Part shown: positions 48,525-58,009 of the stretch, piece after piece
How positions within the stretch are numbered: the first letter of the stretch is position 1
How the letters are laid out: every line of letters begins with the position of its first letter
NCBI GenBank assembly: GCA_965284365.1
Contig: OZ260079.1
Span: 4,092,001 to 4,156,000 of the forward strand
Origin: Phragmitibacter sp965284365
GTDB lineage: Bacteria; Verrucomicrobiota; Verrucomicrobiia; Verrucomicrobiales; Verrucomicrobiaceae
DNA: 64,000 nucleotides
Direction of reading: 5' to 3'
Position numbers and translations under genes: made by a program
Notes under the pieces: model-generated
The model's input: only the letters and a program-made list of their open reading frames with translations
Told to the model about the DNA's origin: nothing
Databases searched by the model: none

Positions 48525-50810
48525 ATGGCTCGTCTAAAACAAAAGAAAGCGGCGCTCTCCCAGCCGATCCACCGTTCCGCGGAAGGCATCGCCGTCACCA
48601 CGCTAGTCTGCGCTGCTGGCAGTCTGGCTGCCCAGACGGTCACTCCTGACCCGACCCCTGATCAGCACGCAGCATCGACCACGCTTCCTGAAGTTGTGGT
48701 TTCCGCATCCGACGCGCAGCCACTCTACAAGCCGCAAGCCGTCGAGACTCCGAAATTCCAGGGCCCGCTCCGCGATGTGCCCCAAACCATCACCGTCATC
48801 CCGAAAGAACTGATCCAGGAGCAAGGCGCGACCTCTCTCCGCGATGTTCTCCGCAACGTCCCCGGCATCGCCATCCAGGCCGGTGAAGGCGGCGGCGGTC
48901 CTGCTGGTGACAACCTCTCCATCCGTGGTTTCAATGCCAAGACGGATATCTTCGTGGATAACTTCCGCGACTTCGGTGGCTACACCCGCGACCCATTCAA
49001 TATCGAGCAGGTGGAAGTCTTCAAAGGACCTTCCTCCTCGAACGCTGGCCGTGGCTCAACCGGTGGTTCCATCAACTTGTCCACCAAGGTTCCGAGCCTC
49101 GATCCTTTTTACACCGGTGAAGTGACCGGCGGCACGAACGACTTCTTCCGTGCGACACTTGACGTGAATCAGCCTCTCTGGGTGACCCCAGGCGTCGCTC
49201 CTGTGGCAGCTTCCGGTGGCAAGGGCGCCAAGTCCGTGCAGCCTGTGGCGGGTTCGCCTGACACCGGCGCGGCTCTGCGTTTGAATGGCTTGTATCACAC
49301 CGCCGGTGTGGCCGATCGTGATTATGTGGAAGAAGAACGCTGGGGTGGCGCAGCCTCCCTCATCTTCGGCCTAGGCACAGACACACAGCTGACCCTCAGC
49401 TACATGCATTTGGAGCAGGACAATCAGCCTGACTACGGGATTCCCTGGGTGCCTGACACTGTTACCGACCTCAGCCGCTATGCGAACAAGGCCGCTCCTG
49501 TTCCCTACAGCAACTACTATGGTCTGCTGGAGCGCGACTATGAAAAGATCTCCACGGATATCGGAACGATCGAACTCGATCACAAGTTCTCCGAAGACCT
49601 AATCTACAATGGCGCCATCCGCGCTGGCCGCACCACGCGTGACTCCATCATCACCGCGCCTCGTTTCGCGGGCACGGATACCACGTTGAATCGCCAGCTT
49701 CAATCCCGCGATCAGGAAGACAGCATCCTCGCCACCCGTCATGACTTGACCATCAAGTTTGATACTTGGGGCGCGCAGCATACCCTGTTGACCGGTCTCG
49801 AAGGCAGCCTAGAAGAGTCTGAGAACCACGCTCGCGCCGCTTCCGAAGTTTCCCAGACGGATCTCTTCAATCCCGATCCGACCGATCCATGGAGCGGCCG
49901 CATCTATTACACCGGCGCCCGTCAGGAAGCCGAAGTGTTGACGGGTTCCGCTTACGTCTTCGACAAGATCGAACTCGGTGAGCAATGGATCGTGCAAGGC
50001 GGTCTGCGTTATGACCATCTGGAAACCGACTACAGCTCCAAGCCGGAAATCGGCGCACAAGACAATCTTGAGCGCACCGATGACCTGCTGAGCTGGCGTG
50101 CTGCGCTGACCTATAAGCCGGTCGAAAATGGCAGCATTTACTTGGCTTACGGCACTTCGTTCAACCCCGCGACGGAGCTCCTCGTTAGCAGCTCGGCCAC
50201 TTCCATCATCAACCAGTTTGATACGGATCCGGAAGAAAACCGCAGCTATGAATTGGGTACCAAGTGGGATCTCTTTGAGGACCGCTTCGCCATCACGGCG
50301 GCTCTTTTCCGCACGGAGAAGACCAATGCCCGCACGGCTGACCCGGCTGACCCAACCAACTTCGAACTGACCGGTGAACAGGTCGTTCAGGGTGGCGAAG
50401 TTGGCCTCGCTGGTTCCATTACGGACAAGTGGCGTATCTTTGCAGGTTACACCTACCTCGACTCCGAGATTGAAGCCTCCGAGAACGCGGATGAAGTCGG
50501 CAACCATGTGTCCAACACCCCTGAACATTCGTTCAACATCTGGACGGTGTATGATCTGCCCTACGGCTTCCAGATCGGTGGGGGTGCCCAGTTCGTAGGT
50601 GACCGCTTCAACAACAACCTGAATCAGCGTGAAGCTCCGGAATATTGGGTCTTCGACGCGATGATCGGCTATAAGGTTAATGAGAACCTCTCCCTCCGCG
50701 TGAACTTCTACAACATTGCGGATGAAGATTACATTGACCGCGTGGGCGGTGGTCACTTCGTTCCCGGCGCAGGCCGCTCCATGGCCGTTAGTGCTGCCAT
50801 TCGGTTCTAG
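48525..50810 (+). CDS. TonB-dependent siderophore receptor (Fiu/FhuE-like)
   Basis: 761-residue outer-membrane importer of ferric siderophores. Signal segment (VTTLVCAAGSLAAQ), then a TonB box-like LPEVVVSASDAQ, a plug domain with QTITVIPKELIQEQGATSLR, GRGSTGGSINLSTK and EVFKGPSSSNAG, and a 22-strand barrel ending in AAIRF, the required C-terminal Phe. The dense Tyr/Asp/Thr beta-strand pattern is typical. The downstream dioxygenase and PepSY genes mark it as the PiuA/Fiu type, often catecholate-related, but the ligand is inferred. Confidence 0.9.
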   Translation: MARLKQKKAALSQPIHRSAEGIAVTTLVCAAGSLAAQTVTPDPTPDQHAASTTLPEVVVSASDAQPLYKPQAVETPKFQGPLRDVPQTITVIPKELIQEQGATSLRDVLRNVPGIAIQAGEGGGGPAGDNLSIRGFNAKTDIFVDNFRDFGGYTRDPFNIEQVEVFKGPSSSNAGRGSTGGSINLSTKVPSLDPFYTGEVTGGTNDFFRATLDVNQPLWVTPGVAPVAASGGKGAKSVQPVAGSPDTGAALRLNGLYHTAGVADRDYVEEERWGGAASLIFGLGTDTQLTLSYMHLEQDNQPDYGIPWVPDTVTDLSRYANKAAPVPYSNYYGLLERDYEKISTDIGTIELDHKFSEDLIYNGAIRAGRTTRDSIITAPRFAGTDTTLNRQLQSRDQEDSILATRHDLTIKFDTWGAQHTLLTGLEGSLEESENHARAASEVSQTDLFNPDPTDPWSGRIYYTGARQEAEVLTGSAYVFDKIELGEQWIVQGGLRYDHLETDYSSKPEIGAQDNLERTDDLLSWRAALTYKPVENGSIYLAYGTSFNPATELLVSSSATSIINQFDTDPEENRSYELGTKWDLFEDRFAITAALFRTEKTNARTADPADPTNFELTGEQVVQGGEVGLAGSITDKWRIFAGYTYLDSEIEASENADEVGNHVSNTPEHSFNIWTVYDLPYGFQIGGGAQFVGDRFNNNLNQREAPEYWVFDAMIGYKVNENLSLRVNFYNIADEDYIDRVGGGHFVPGAGRSMAVSAAIRF

Positions 50811-50845
50811 TCAAACTAACCGAAGCGAAAGTATAATCGACTCAA

Positions 50846-51541
50846 ATGCTTGTTCGTATACCCGATGTCCTGACGCCTGAGCAGGTTGCTCACGCCAGGC
50901 AGGTGTTGGACAAGGCTGACTGGACTGATGGCCGCGTCACTGCTGGCCATCAGTCTGCGAAGGCCAAGGACAACATGCAAATCCCCGAAGGTCATCCCGC
51001 CGCGCGTGAGCTCGGTGACATGATCCTCGCGGCTCTAAGCAAGAATCCAACTTTCCTCGCCGCAGCCTTGCCGCTGCGTGTGTTTCCTCCGTTGTTCAAT
51101 CGCTACTCCGGCGGTCAATCCTTTGGCACGCATGTGGACAATGCCATCCGGCAGGTTCCCGGCACTCCGGTGCGCATCCGCACGGATCTCTCCGCGACGC
51201 TCTTTTTTGCGGAGCCGGATGAGTATGATGGTGGTGAACTTTGTGTGGAAGATGTCTATGGCGTGCAGCAGGTGAAATTGCCGGCAGGTCACATGATCCT
51301 GTATCCCGCCACCAGTCTGCATCATGTAAAGCCCGTCACTCGTGGTGAGCGTATCTGCTCCTTTTTCTGGCTGCAAAGCATGATTCGCGATGACGCCAAA
51401 CGTTCGTTGCTCTTTGACCTGGATCTCTCGATTCAGCGTCTTACTCGCGATCTCGCGGGTAACGAAGCTGCGGACAAGAGCACCGTGCAACTCACCGGGG
51501 TCTATCACAACCTCTTGCGCCAATGGGCTGAGATGGGCTAG
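50846..51541 (+). CDS. PiuC/YbiX-type Fe(II)/2-oxoglutarate dioxygenase (PKHD-type hydroxylase)
   Basis: 231 residues matching PKHD-type hydroxylases. Motifs: MLVRIPDVLTPEQV at the start, FNRYSGGQSFGTHVDNAIRQ with the Fe-binding His and Asp, and the distal His in TSLHHVKPVTRGER with the oxoglutarate Arg. The enzymes are induced in iron starvation; the reaction is not settled. Starts 36 bases after the receptor, so it is in the same operon. Confidence 0.92.
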   Translation: MLVRIPDVLTPEQVAHARQVLDKADWTDGRVTAGHQSAKAKDNMQIPEGHPAARELGDMILAALSKNPTFLAAALPLRVFPPLFNRYSGGQSFGTHVDNAIRQVPGTPVRIRTDLSATLFFAEPDEYDGGELCVEDVYGVQQVKLPAGHMILYPATSLHHVKPVTRGERICSFFWLQSMIRDDAKRSLLFDLDLSIQRLTRDLAGNEAADKSTVQLTGVYHNLLRQWAEMG

Positions 51542-51582
51542 GTGGTGGACCTCCGCCGCCTGAATTCCGGTCACCTCAGTCC

Positions 51583-52758
51583 ATGCCACGTTCCATCCGC
51601 AAGATCATCTTCTGGCTACACCTCATTGCTGGGGTTGTCGCCGGCATCTTCATCTTCCTGATGGCGGTCACCGGGACGCTGCTCACCTATGAGCGGCAGA
51701 TCGTGGAGGCCTTTGACCATTATGGAGTAGAGCCATCTGGCGGGAACTACTCTCTGGAAGGTGTCTTGGCAGAGATCGAGGCCAAGGATGCGAAAATGCG
51801 TCCCGAATCCGTCACTATCGCTGACCCGAATACCGCCATCACATTTGGCTTCGGTAAAGCCAAGACCGTCTATGTAGACCCGGTGACGAAAACGGTGTTG
51901 GGGGAGGGGAAACCCGGTGTCCGTGCCTTCTTCGCATTCGTCACCGAGCTTCATCGCTGGCTCGCTTTGCAGGAACCTAATCGGGAAACTGGCAAGCTCA
52001 TCACCGGCGTGGCTGCTCTTTTCTTCGGCTTCCTTATCCTCAGTGGTCTTATGCTTTGGTTCCCGCGCCGCTGGGCGTGGACCTTCCTAAAACGCATCCT
52101 TTTCTTTCAGCGTCGCCTGCACGGTCCCGCCCGCGATTGGAACTGGCATAATGTCTTTGGCTTCTGGCTCTGCATCCCGCTACTGGCCATCACCCTGAGC
52201 GGAGTCGTCATCGCCTTCCCATGGGCAAACAACCTGGTCTTCAAAATCGCCGGTTCCGAGCCTCCACCACCGCGCAAACCCGCGCCGCCAAAGGCGCCAG
52301 GCCACGAAAAGAAAGCTCCACCACCTCCTGTCTCTTTGGTCGGACTTGATGCCGCATTGACCACAGCCAAAAGCAAAGTGCCCGGGTGGCAAACCATCTC
52401 CATCAAGTTGCCCACTACGCCCGAAGCTCCCGCAGTCTTCGCTATCAACGAATCGCACCGCGGCCGCCCCGACCTTAGATCCCAACTCTGCATCCATCTG
52501 CCCACTGGCAAAGAAACTGCCTGGGAAGATTTTTCGACCCACAACACAGGCCGCAAAGCCCGGATCTGGATTCGCTGGATCCACACTGGTGAAGCCGGCG
52601 GCTGGTTAGGTCAGACCCTCGCCGGCATCTCCGCGATTGGAGCGATGATTCTGGTGTGGACGGGGTTTGCGCTGGCTTGGAGGCGGTTTACGAAGAAGCC
52701 GCCGAAGGCAAGAGAGGCTGCATTAACGGCTCCTACGTCCACTCAGACCCCTCACTGA
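51583..52758 (+). CDS. PepSY-associated membrane protein (PiuB-like)
   Basis: 391 residues. Four spans are expected, starting with IIFWLHLIAGVVAGIFIFLMAVTGTLLTYERQ (about 7-38), which is the classic PepSY_TM entry, and later FGFLILSGLMLWFPR, FWLCIPLLAITLSGVVIAFPW and ISAIGAMILVWTGFALAWRR. The loops include PepSY-like stretches (TSKVPGW-like KSKVPGWQTISIKLP) and a Pro/Lys-rich linker. Family members of the PiuB type assist iron-siderophore uptake, perhaps in iron reduction. Its 3' end overlaps the convergent TPR gene by 26 bases. Confidence 0.85.
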   Translation: MPRSIRKIIFWLHLIAGVVAGIFIFLMAVTGTLLTYERQIVEAFDHYGVEPSGGNYSLEGVLAEIEAKDAKMRPESVTIADPNTAITFGFGKAKTVYVDPVTKTVLGEGKPGVRAFFAFVTELHRWLALQEPNRETGKLITGVAALFFGFLILSGLMLWFPRRWAWTFLKRILFFQRRLHGPARDWNWHNVFGFWLCIPLLAITLSGVVIAFPWANNLVFKIAGSEPPPPRKPAPPKAPGHEKKAPPPPVSLVGLDAALTTAKSKVPGWQTISIKLPTTPEAPAVFAINESHRGRPDLRSQLCIHLPTGKETAWEDFSTHNTGRKARIWIRWIHTGEAGGWLGQTLAGISAIGAMILVWTGFALAWRRFTKKPPKAREAALTAPTSTQTPH

Positions 52759-53929
52759 GCGCCTCTTCCCGGATCTGCGTCAGCCGTTGTTCCGTCGCTT
52801 GCAGTTCATTCAGAATCGCCAGCCATTTACCTTGGTCATTGGCTTCCTTGGCGTGCGCCTTCAAGTCTTCCACGGCACTCCACAAGGCTTCCGTGGCGAT
52901 ATGATGCATCTCGACTCGATCCGCCATGGCTCCGGGCGAGCGTTCCGGATCAAGATTATCCAAAAGATACTCCGCCAGGAAATGCGGCTGATACAGCCGG
53001 TAAAGTAACCCGCCAAAGCGGAACAAATCAAAAGCAAGCGGGTCCAGACGGTCAATATCCCGGCTCGCCCACAGGCGCGCCAAAGCCAATCCTTCATCCA
53101 CCGCATCCGTGCAGGTGGAAACCCAGTCTTCCCATCCTTCGGGACGCTGTTGCAGTTGCACCAAGGAACGGCCGAGCAGATGACGAGCTTGCAGGCCAAT
53201 CTCTGCGGCCATCAACTCCTGCTTCTCCATCTCTTCCGCGATCTCGATAGACTGTGACGCATCCCGTCGGGTGGCACCAGCGTCAGGTGGATCACCGTGC
53301 AAACTCGACTGACCGCGATTCAGCAAGGCGCACATGAGGAGCCGACGCAGTTCAGGATCATCGGGCTTGCCTGCTGCTTCGATGGTCTTTACCGCGCGAT
53401 CAAAACTCTCTGCTGCGCGCTTGGGTTCATCAAGCCGTTGCAAGGTCACACCCCGGTTCATCCAAGCCACACCAAGTCGGGCATCGAGCGAAGGATGACT
53501 TTCCGGCGGCATCTGCTCCAGCACCTTGAGACCTACGTCAAAGCAGCGCACTGACTCCTCTTGCAACTCTTTGGTATCCTGTCTTCCCATCGCCTCACCG
53601 AGGTTCAACCATGACGCCGCGAGTCCCCATGGATAGAGAGGATCGGCATCCATTGGCAGACCCTTGCGCAGCGCGATGGCTTTCTCAAAGCAGTGTGTGG
53701 CAGCCGGAAGTTCGGCAGGATCACGCGTCTCCATCAGCGCGATGCCGCGATTCGTATAGATGTTCGCGCCCAGATGCTTCTCCTCGTCGGTGGCAGGGGA
53801 GTCGCCAAGTTGTTGCATCGCCTCGTCATAGCGGAGCAGCGCCTCAGCGGTGTTTCCTTCATCGCGCAGCTCATTAGCTTCATCGAGCGTGTGGCTGGCC
53901 GTATCGTGTTTGCTTGGATCTTCTGACAT
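52733..53929 (-). CDS. TPR-like cytosolic protein, unknown
   Basis: 398 residues from the ATG at 53929, which follows AGAGAG-type purines. The sequence starts MSEDPSKHDTASHTLDEANELRDEGNTAEALLRYDEAMQQLGDS and continues as several tetratricopeptide-like helix pairs. No signal peptide or catalytic motif. The frame extends to 53950, but that would run into the nadE stop. It follows nadE on the same strand and overlaps the convergent PepSY gene at its 3' end by 26 bases. Confidence 0.72.
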   Translation of the reverse strand: MSEDPSKHDTASHTLDEANELRDEGNTAEALLRYDEAMQQLGDSPATDEEKHLGANIYTNRGIALMETRDPAELPAATHCFEKAIALRKGLPMDADPLYPWGLAASWLNLGEAMGRQDTKELQEESVRCFDVGLKVLEQMPPESHPSLDARLGVAWMNRGVTLQRLDEPKRAAESFDRAVKTIEAAGKPDDPELRRLLMCALLNRGQSSLHGDPPDAGATRRDASQSIEIAEEMEKQELMAAEIGLQARHLLGRSLVQLQQRPEGWEDWVSTCTDAVDEGLALARLWASRDIDRLDPLAFDLFRFGGLLYRLYQPHFLAEYLLDNLDPERSPGAMADRVEMHHIATEALWSAVEDLKAHAKEANDQGKWLAILNELQATEQRLTQIREEALSEGSEWT

Positions 53930-53940
53930 CTCTATTCTCT

Positions 53941-55878
53941 CTACTCCCAATAGCCAGGAGTTAAGTCACTCGGCATACGCCAATCGCCTCGCGGCGAAAG
54001 AGCCACGGTGCCCACCTTGGGGCCATCGGGCATGCTTGAGCGCTTGAATTGATTACGATGGAAGCGCCACAGGAAGGCCTTCAGCCATGTGGCGATCTCT
54101 TCCGGTGTATAAGTGTCTGCGAAGGCTTGATTGGCGAGAAACTCGACCTTCGCCGGACTGAAGCCATGCCTCACAAAGTAAAAGAGGAAGAAGTCGTGAA
54201 CTTCATAGGGACCGAGCACATCCTCCGTCTTTTGTTGGAGATTGCCTTCCGCATCTGGCGGCAGTAGCTCGGGCGAGATTGGGGTATCAATGATGTCGTG
54301 CAACACCGCGCTGGCCTCGCCCTTAAAAAGCTCATCCGCGCACCAGCCAATCACATACCGCACCAGTGTTTTCGGTACGCCCGCATTCACATGATACATG
54401 GACATGTGGTCGCCGTTGAACGTGCACCAGCCCAGCGCGGCTTCGGACAAATCACCCGTGCCCACCACCAGGCCGTTGGTCATGTTTGCGACATCCATGA
54501 GGATCTTCGTCCGCTCACGCGCCTGCGCGTTTTCATAAGTGATGTCATGCACATCACCGGGGTGCCCGATATGCTCCAGGTGTCGCTTTACCGCATCCCC
54601 AATGGGAATGGTGCGCAACTCCATGCCGAGCGCCTCTGCGAGCTTCTCCGCATTGCCCTTAGTTCTTCCCGAAGTCCCAAAGCCCGGCATGGTGATGCCA
54701 AGTACCTTGCAGCCGCCGGGATTCCAGCGCTTCAAGGCTTCCACGATCACGAGTGCCGCGAGTGTCGAGTCTAATCCGCCCGAGACACCCAACACGGCAG
54801 TCTTGGATTTTGTATGAGCCAGCCGCCTTGCCAAACCCGTGGCCTGGATGTGGAAGACTTCTTCACACACAGCGCGACGCCCATGGCCGACATCAGGAAC
54901 AAACGGATGCTTCCGCAAGGGCCGACGCACCGGCGCTTGCGCCAGATCTTTGCCGCTCTTCGGCCAGGGAATGGGCACCTCACGATAGGCATCCACGCTG
55001 GGGCCATCATCGCGAAAAGATGAATTATGCAGACGCTCGTGCACCAGATGCTGAACGTCCACATCCACAATCACCATCTGAGGCTCAAAGCGGAAGCGCT
55101 CGCTTTCACCTAACAAGGCGCCGTTTTCAGCGATGATGCTATGTCCCGAATAAACCAGATCGGTGCTCGACTCTCCGGGACCCGCCGCCGCATACAGGTA
55201 AGCCGAGTGCGTCCGCGCAGACTGCTGTTGCACGAGCTGCTTGCGGTACGCGGCCTTGCCGAGCAGTTCGTCACTCGCAGACGGATTGGCGAGGATCGTC
55301 GCGCCTTGCAGCGCCGCCTGAAAGGATGGGGGAGTTACTCCCCAAAGATCTTCGCAGATCTCCACGCCCAACGTCGCGCCGTTGACACCTTCGAACGGAA
55401 ACAACAGATCGATGCCTATCGGGCAATACTCGCCACCGAACTCCACCTCATCGCGGTTCAGCGTATGCGCCGGCGAGAACCAGCGCCGTTCATAAAATTC
55501 GCCCGCGTTCGGCAGATAGCTTTTGGGCACAATACCTAACACCCGCCCCGCGCTCAGGACTGCGGCGACGTTATAAAGGCGTCCATCGACTTCCAGAGGA
55601 AGCCCTACCACACAGGCAATCGGAATCTTCTCCAGGTCCGCCGCCAGACCAACTGTCTGCTCGATGGCTGCTGCTCGCAACGACGATTGAAAGAACAAAT
55701 CAGCGCAACTGTAACCCGTCACGCACAACTCCGGAAACACGATCAGACGGCAGCCTTCTTTATGGGCTTGTTCCGCCATCGTCCTGAGTTCCTCCCTGTT
55801 CTCGCCGGGATGACCCAGCACGAGTGACGGCGACGCCACAGCCACGCGGATAAAGCCGTGTTTGGTCAGAGGTGTCAT
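53941..55878 (-). CDS. nadE: Glutamine-dependent NAD+ synthetase
   Basis: About 645 residues. It makes NAD+ from deamido-NAD+ using glutamine-derived ammonia. The N-terminal nitrilase-like glutaminase carries the Glu-Lys-Cys triad: FPELCVTGYSC, PKSYLPN and GVEICEDLWG. The C-terminal synthetase has the P-loop GVSGGLDSTLAALV, the TNGLVVGTGDLSEAALGWCT stretch and the HVNAGVPK region. The frame extends to 55920, but the ATG at 55878 is close to the conserved FIRVAVASP start. Two-domain architecture and length are normal. Confidence 0.95.
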   Translation of the reverse strand: MTPLTKHGFIRVAVASPSLVLGHPGENREELRTMAEQAHKEGCRLIVFPELCVTGYSCADLFFQSSLRAAAIEQTVGLAADLEKIPIACVVGLPLEVDGRLYNVAAVLSAGRVLGIVPKSYLPNAGEFYERRWFSPAHTLNRDEVEFGGEYCPIGIDLLFPFEGVNGATLGVEICEDLWGVTPPSFQAALQGATILANPSASDELLGKAAYRKQLVQQQSARTHSAYLYAAAGPGESSTDLVYSGHSIIAENGALLGESERFRFEPQMVIVDVDVQHLVHERLHNSSFRDDGPSVDAYREVPIPWPKSGKDLAQAPVRRPLRKHPFVPDVGHGRRAVCEEVFHIQATGLARRLAHTKSKTAVLGVSGGLDSTLAALVIVEALKRWNPGGCKVLGITMPGFGTSGRTKGNAEKLAEALGMELRTIPIGDAVKRHLEHIGHPGDVHDITYENAQARERTKILMDVANMTNGLVVGTGDLSEAALGWCTFNGDHMSMYHVNAGVPKTLVRYVIGWCADELFKGEASAVLHDIIDTPISPELLPPDAEGNLQQKTEDVLGPYEVHDFFLFYFVRHGFSPAKVEFLANQAFADTYTPEEIATWLKAFLWRFHRNQFKRSSMPDGPKVGTVALSPRGDWRMPSDLTPGYWE

Positions 55879-56017
55879 TCGTCGGGGAAGAGGGATGGCT
55901 AATGCACCCGCCCGGTTCAAAGAGACCCAAACCGAGCGGGAGATACGGTCAACTCACCACTGTAATCGTCAAGAGCTTATCCAGAGCGTTTAAGTACTAT
56001 CGTGGATTCGCGTCGTC

Positions 56018-56968
56018 CTAAACAATGATCGTTTCACCGAACCGGAGCGTCCGAAAGTCATCTCGCGGCACGCCCTGTTCCACCAGCGCCTCCTCCAACG
56101 CCAATGGCGACTCGCCGGGCGGCTCGTCGGCCAGATTGAAAGTGCCCCAATGACACGCGATGGATTGCCGCGAACGAACGTCCCGGTGAATCTGCACCGC
56201 CTCACTCGGGTCCACATGAATGGGGCCCATGATCCAGCGCGGCTTACAGGCTCCAATCGGAATGATCGACAGATCGAACCCTCCAAAACGATTGCCGATG
56301 TCCCGGAAGATCTGGCTGTAACCCGTGTCCCCGGCGAAATAGAGCGTCCGCTCAGCACTACGCAAAACCCAGCCACACCAGTGACTTCGATCCCGGTCAA
56401 ACGGCGTGCGGCCTGAGAAATGCTGAGCAGGCACACTGTGCAACTCAAGGCCGTCACCAATCATTGCTGACTCCCACCACGCCAGTTCCCGGGAACGCTT
56501 GATGTCCCGACGGTCAAACCAGGGGGCGAGCCCGCTGGGCAGCCAGTAGTTCATTCCTGGGTCCAAACGCGAGATGGTCGGCGCATCCAGATGGTCGTAA
56601 TGAGAATGACTGATCAGCACATCGTCGATCTTGGGAAGCGCGTCGAACGCCACTCCGGGGGGTGCCAGGCGACGCAGTTTGGCTACTGGCAGAGGCTGAC
56701 AGTTCCCAAATATGGGGTCAGTCAGGATATTCCGCCCGCGATATTGGATCAGAAAGGTGGAGTGCCCGATCCATGTTACCTGGAGACGGTCGGCCACCGG
56801 TTGACCGAGATTGCCCGGAGTACTAAATTGCGGCACATAGGGCGGCTCCGCCACGTCTGACGTTGCATAAGCTTCCTCGGGACCCAATCCAAGCTTCCAG
56901 CGCAAAATCTTGCCAAAGCCAATACCGGGATGGGGATAAGTATTGGCGTATCGGTTCCCAATTTTCAT
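56018..56968 (-). CDS. MBL-fold metallohydrolase (NAPE-PLD/UlaG-like)
   Basis: 316 residues with the metallo-beta-lactamase motifs THIGHSTFLIQY-like WIGHSTFLIQY, SHSHYDHLD (metal site, about 130), VPAQHFSGRTPFDRD, FAGDTGY and a C-terminal CHWGTF. This arrangement matches NAPE-PLD-like phospholipase D or UlaG-like lactonases, which hydrolyse phosphodiester or lactone bonds; the substrate is unknown. It lies 139 bases upstream of the nadE start and may be separately transcribed. No signal peptide was found. Confidence 0.85.
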   Translation of the reverse strand: MKIGNRYANTYPHPGIGFGKILRWKLGLGPEEAYATSDVAEPPYVPQFSTPGNLGQPVADRLQVTWIGHSTFLIQYRGRNILTDPIFGNCQPLPVAKLRRLAPPGVAFDALPKIDDVLISHSHYDHLDAPTISRLDPGMNYWLPSGLAPWFDRRDIKRSRELAWWESAMIGDGLELHSVPAQHFSGRTPFDRDRSHWCGWVLRSAERTLYFAGDTGYSQIFRDIGNRFGGFDLSIIPIGACKPRWIMGPIHVDPSEAVQIHRDVRSRQSIACHWGTFNLADEPPGESPLALEEALVEQGVPRDDFRTLRFGETIIV

Positions 56969-57085
56969 GCAATGCTACACAGCACCTGCATGAATACGCC
57001 GCCCCACCTCATTTGGCCGGATCAAATGCAATGGAACGGCATCGTACGGCCCGCAAGCACTTGAAACTTCAAGCATGAAACTGGT

Positions 57086-57931
57086 TCACGGAACCACCAG
57101 CCAGACTTCCGTTGCCCGGTTTTTGTTCTGGTTCTCCGGGGCGATCAGTTCCGTGCCACCCACCGCGACGGGATAGGTGAGATTGATCACGCCATTCGAC
57201 TTCAGCATGGCGATTGCCGTATCCGCGCGAGCTTGAGAGAGCTTTTGATTCGTGGCCGGATCACCTGTCTTGTCCGCAAATCCCAGAATAAAGAAGATTG
57301 AGCGGGGGTCTTCCATCGCTTCCTGGAGAGCGCCTTCCGCTAGAGCAGAGTTCAGCAGGGCCGAGTCTTCCGGATTGGGCACGGCGCCGCCTTTTTCAAA
57401 GAAGATGGTATGGATCTTGAAAATCCGCCTCGCTTTGGAAAGGCCTTCCCGCACCTTGGCCTTGGCTTTGTCCGAGTAGAGATCGCTCGGTGCTTCGTCG
57501 ATACGGGCTATAGCGTCTTTTAGCAGCGCGGCGCCTTCCGGGGAACTCGAGGCCACCTCGCGGACTTCTTCACGAGCGGGCGGGGGAGTGGGGGCTTCAT
57601 CCGACTCTGGCATGACCGGCTGGCGAGTGAAAGGTTTGCGCGCCATGGACTCCGCCAAGGCTTTGCGGGTCTCTTCCGCCTCTTTCGGATCCTGTGGCAC
57701 GGCCTGCAGTTTCAGAGCCCGGGTCTTGTTGGCCTCTTCCACCCTTTTCGCCTCTTCTTCAGGGCTGAGTTTCTTGGTGGGATTGGCCCCATTGGTGACT
57801 TGGCCGGGCGTTTCTTTCTCCTTGTTCCACTTGCGGATCATGACGATGAAACCCACCAGCACGCCGCCGATGATGAGCATCAAAATGAGGTTCGCCAGCA
57901 GGCTGGGCCGTCCGTTGGATTCAGCAGACAT
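57086..57931 (-). CDS. OmpA-family protein with N-terminal membrane anchor
   Basis: 281 residues. One membrane span (about 12-31, LANLILMLIIGGVLVGFIVMI), a charged coiled linker rich in Lys, Glu and Pro (about 40-130), then an OmpA-like domain (about 170-281: FFILGFADKTGDPATNQKLSQARADTAIAML ... AVGGTEL), which usually binds peptidoglycan. Unlike true OmpA proteins it is anchored in the inner membrane, similar to MotB-like or Lpp-like stators. It is first of three envelope genes on the same strand in this part of the window. Confidence 0.8.
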   Translation of the reverse strand: MSAESNGRPSLLANLILMLIIGGVLVGFIVMIRKWNKEKETPGQVTNGANPTKKLSPEEEAKRVEEANKTRALKLQAVPQDPKEAEETRKALAESMARKPFTRQPVMPESDEAPTPPPAREEVREVASSSPEGAALLKDAIARIDEAPSDLYSDKAKAKVREGLSKARRIFKIHTIFFEKGGAVPNPEDSALLNSALAEGALQEAMEDPRSIFFILGFADKTGDPATNQKLSQARADTAIAMLKSNGVINLTYPVAVGGTELIAPENQNKNRATEVWLVVP

Positions 57932-58009
57932 GATCGGATAGAGCAGATAAATGAAACCCCGGAAAGCATCATGCCGGCCGGGGCATATCTTAAGGTATTA
58001 GATCAGGCA

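Noticed and set aside
49809..50756. Minus-strand open frame of 315 codons opposite the TonB receptor
   Set aside because: The receptor frame runs through it with a complete barrel and the required C-terminal Phe; the antisense frame is a by-product of codon bias.
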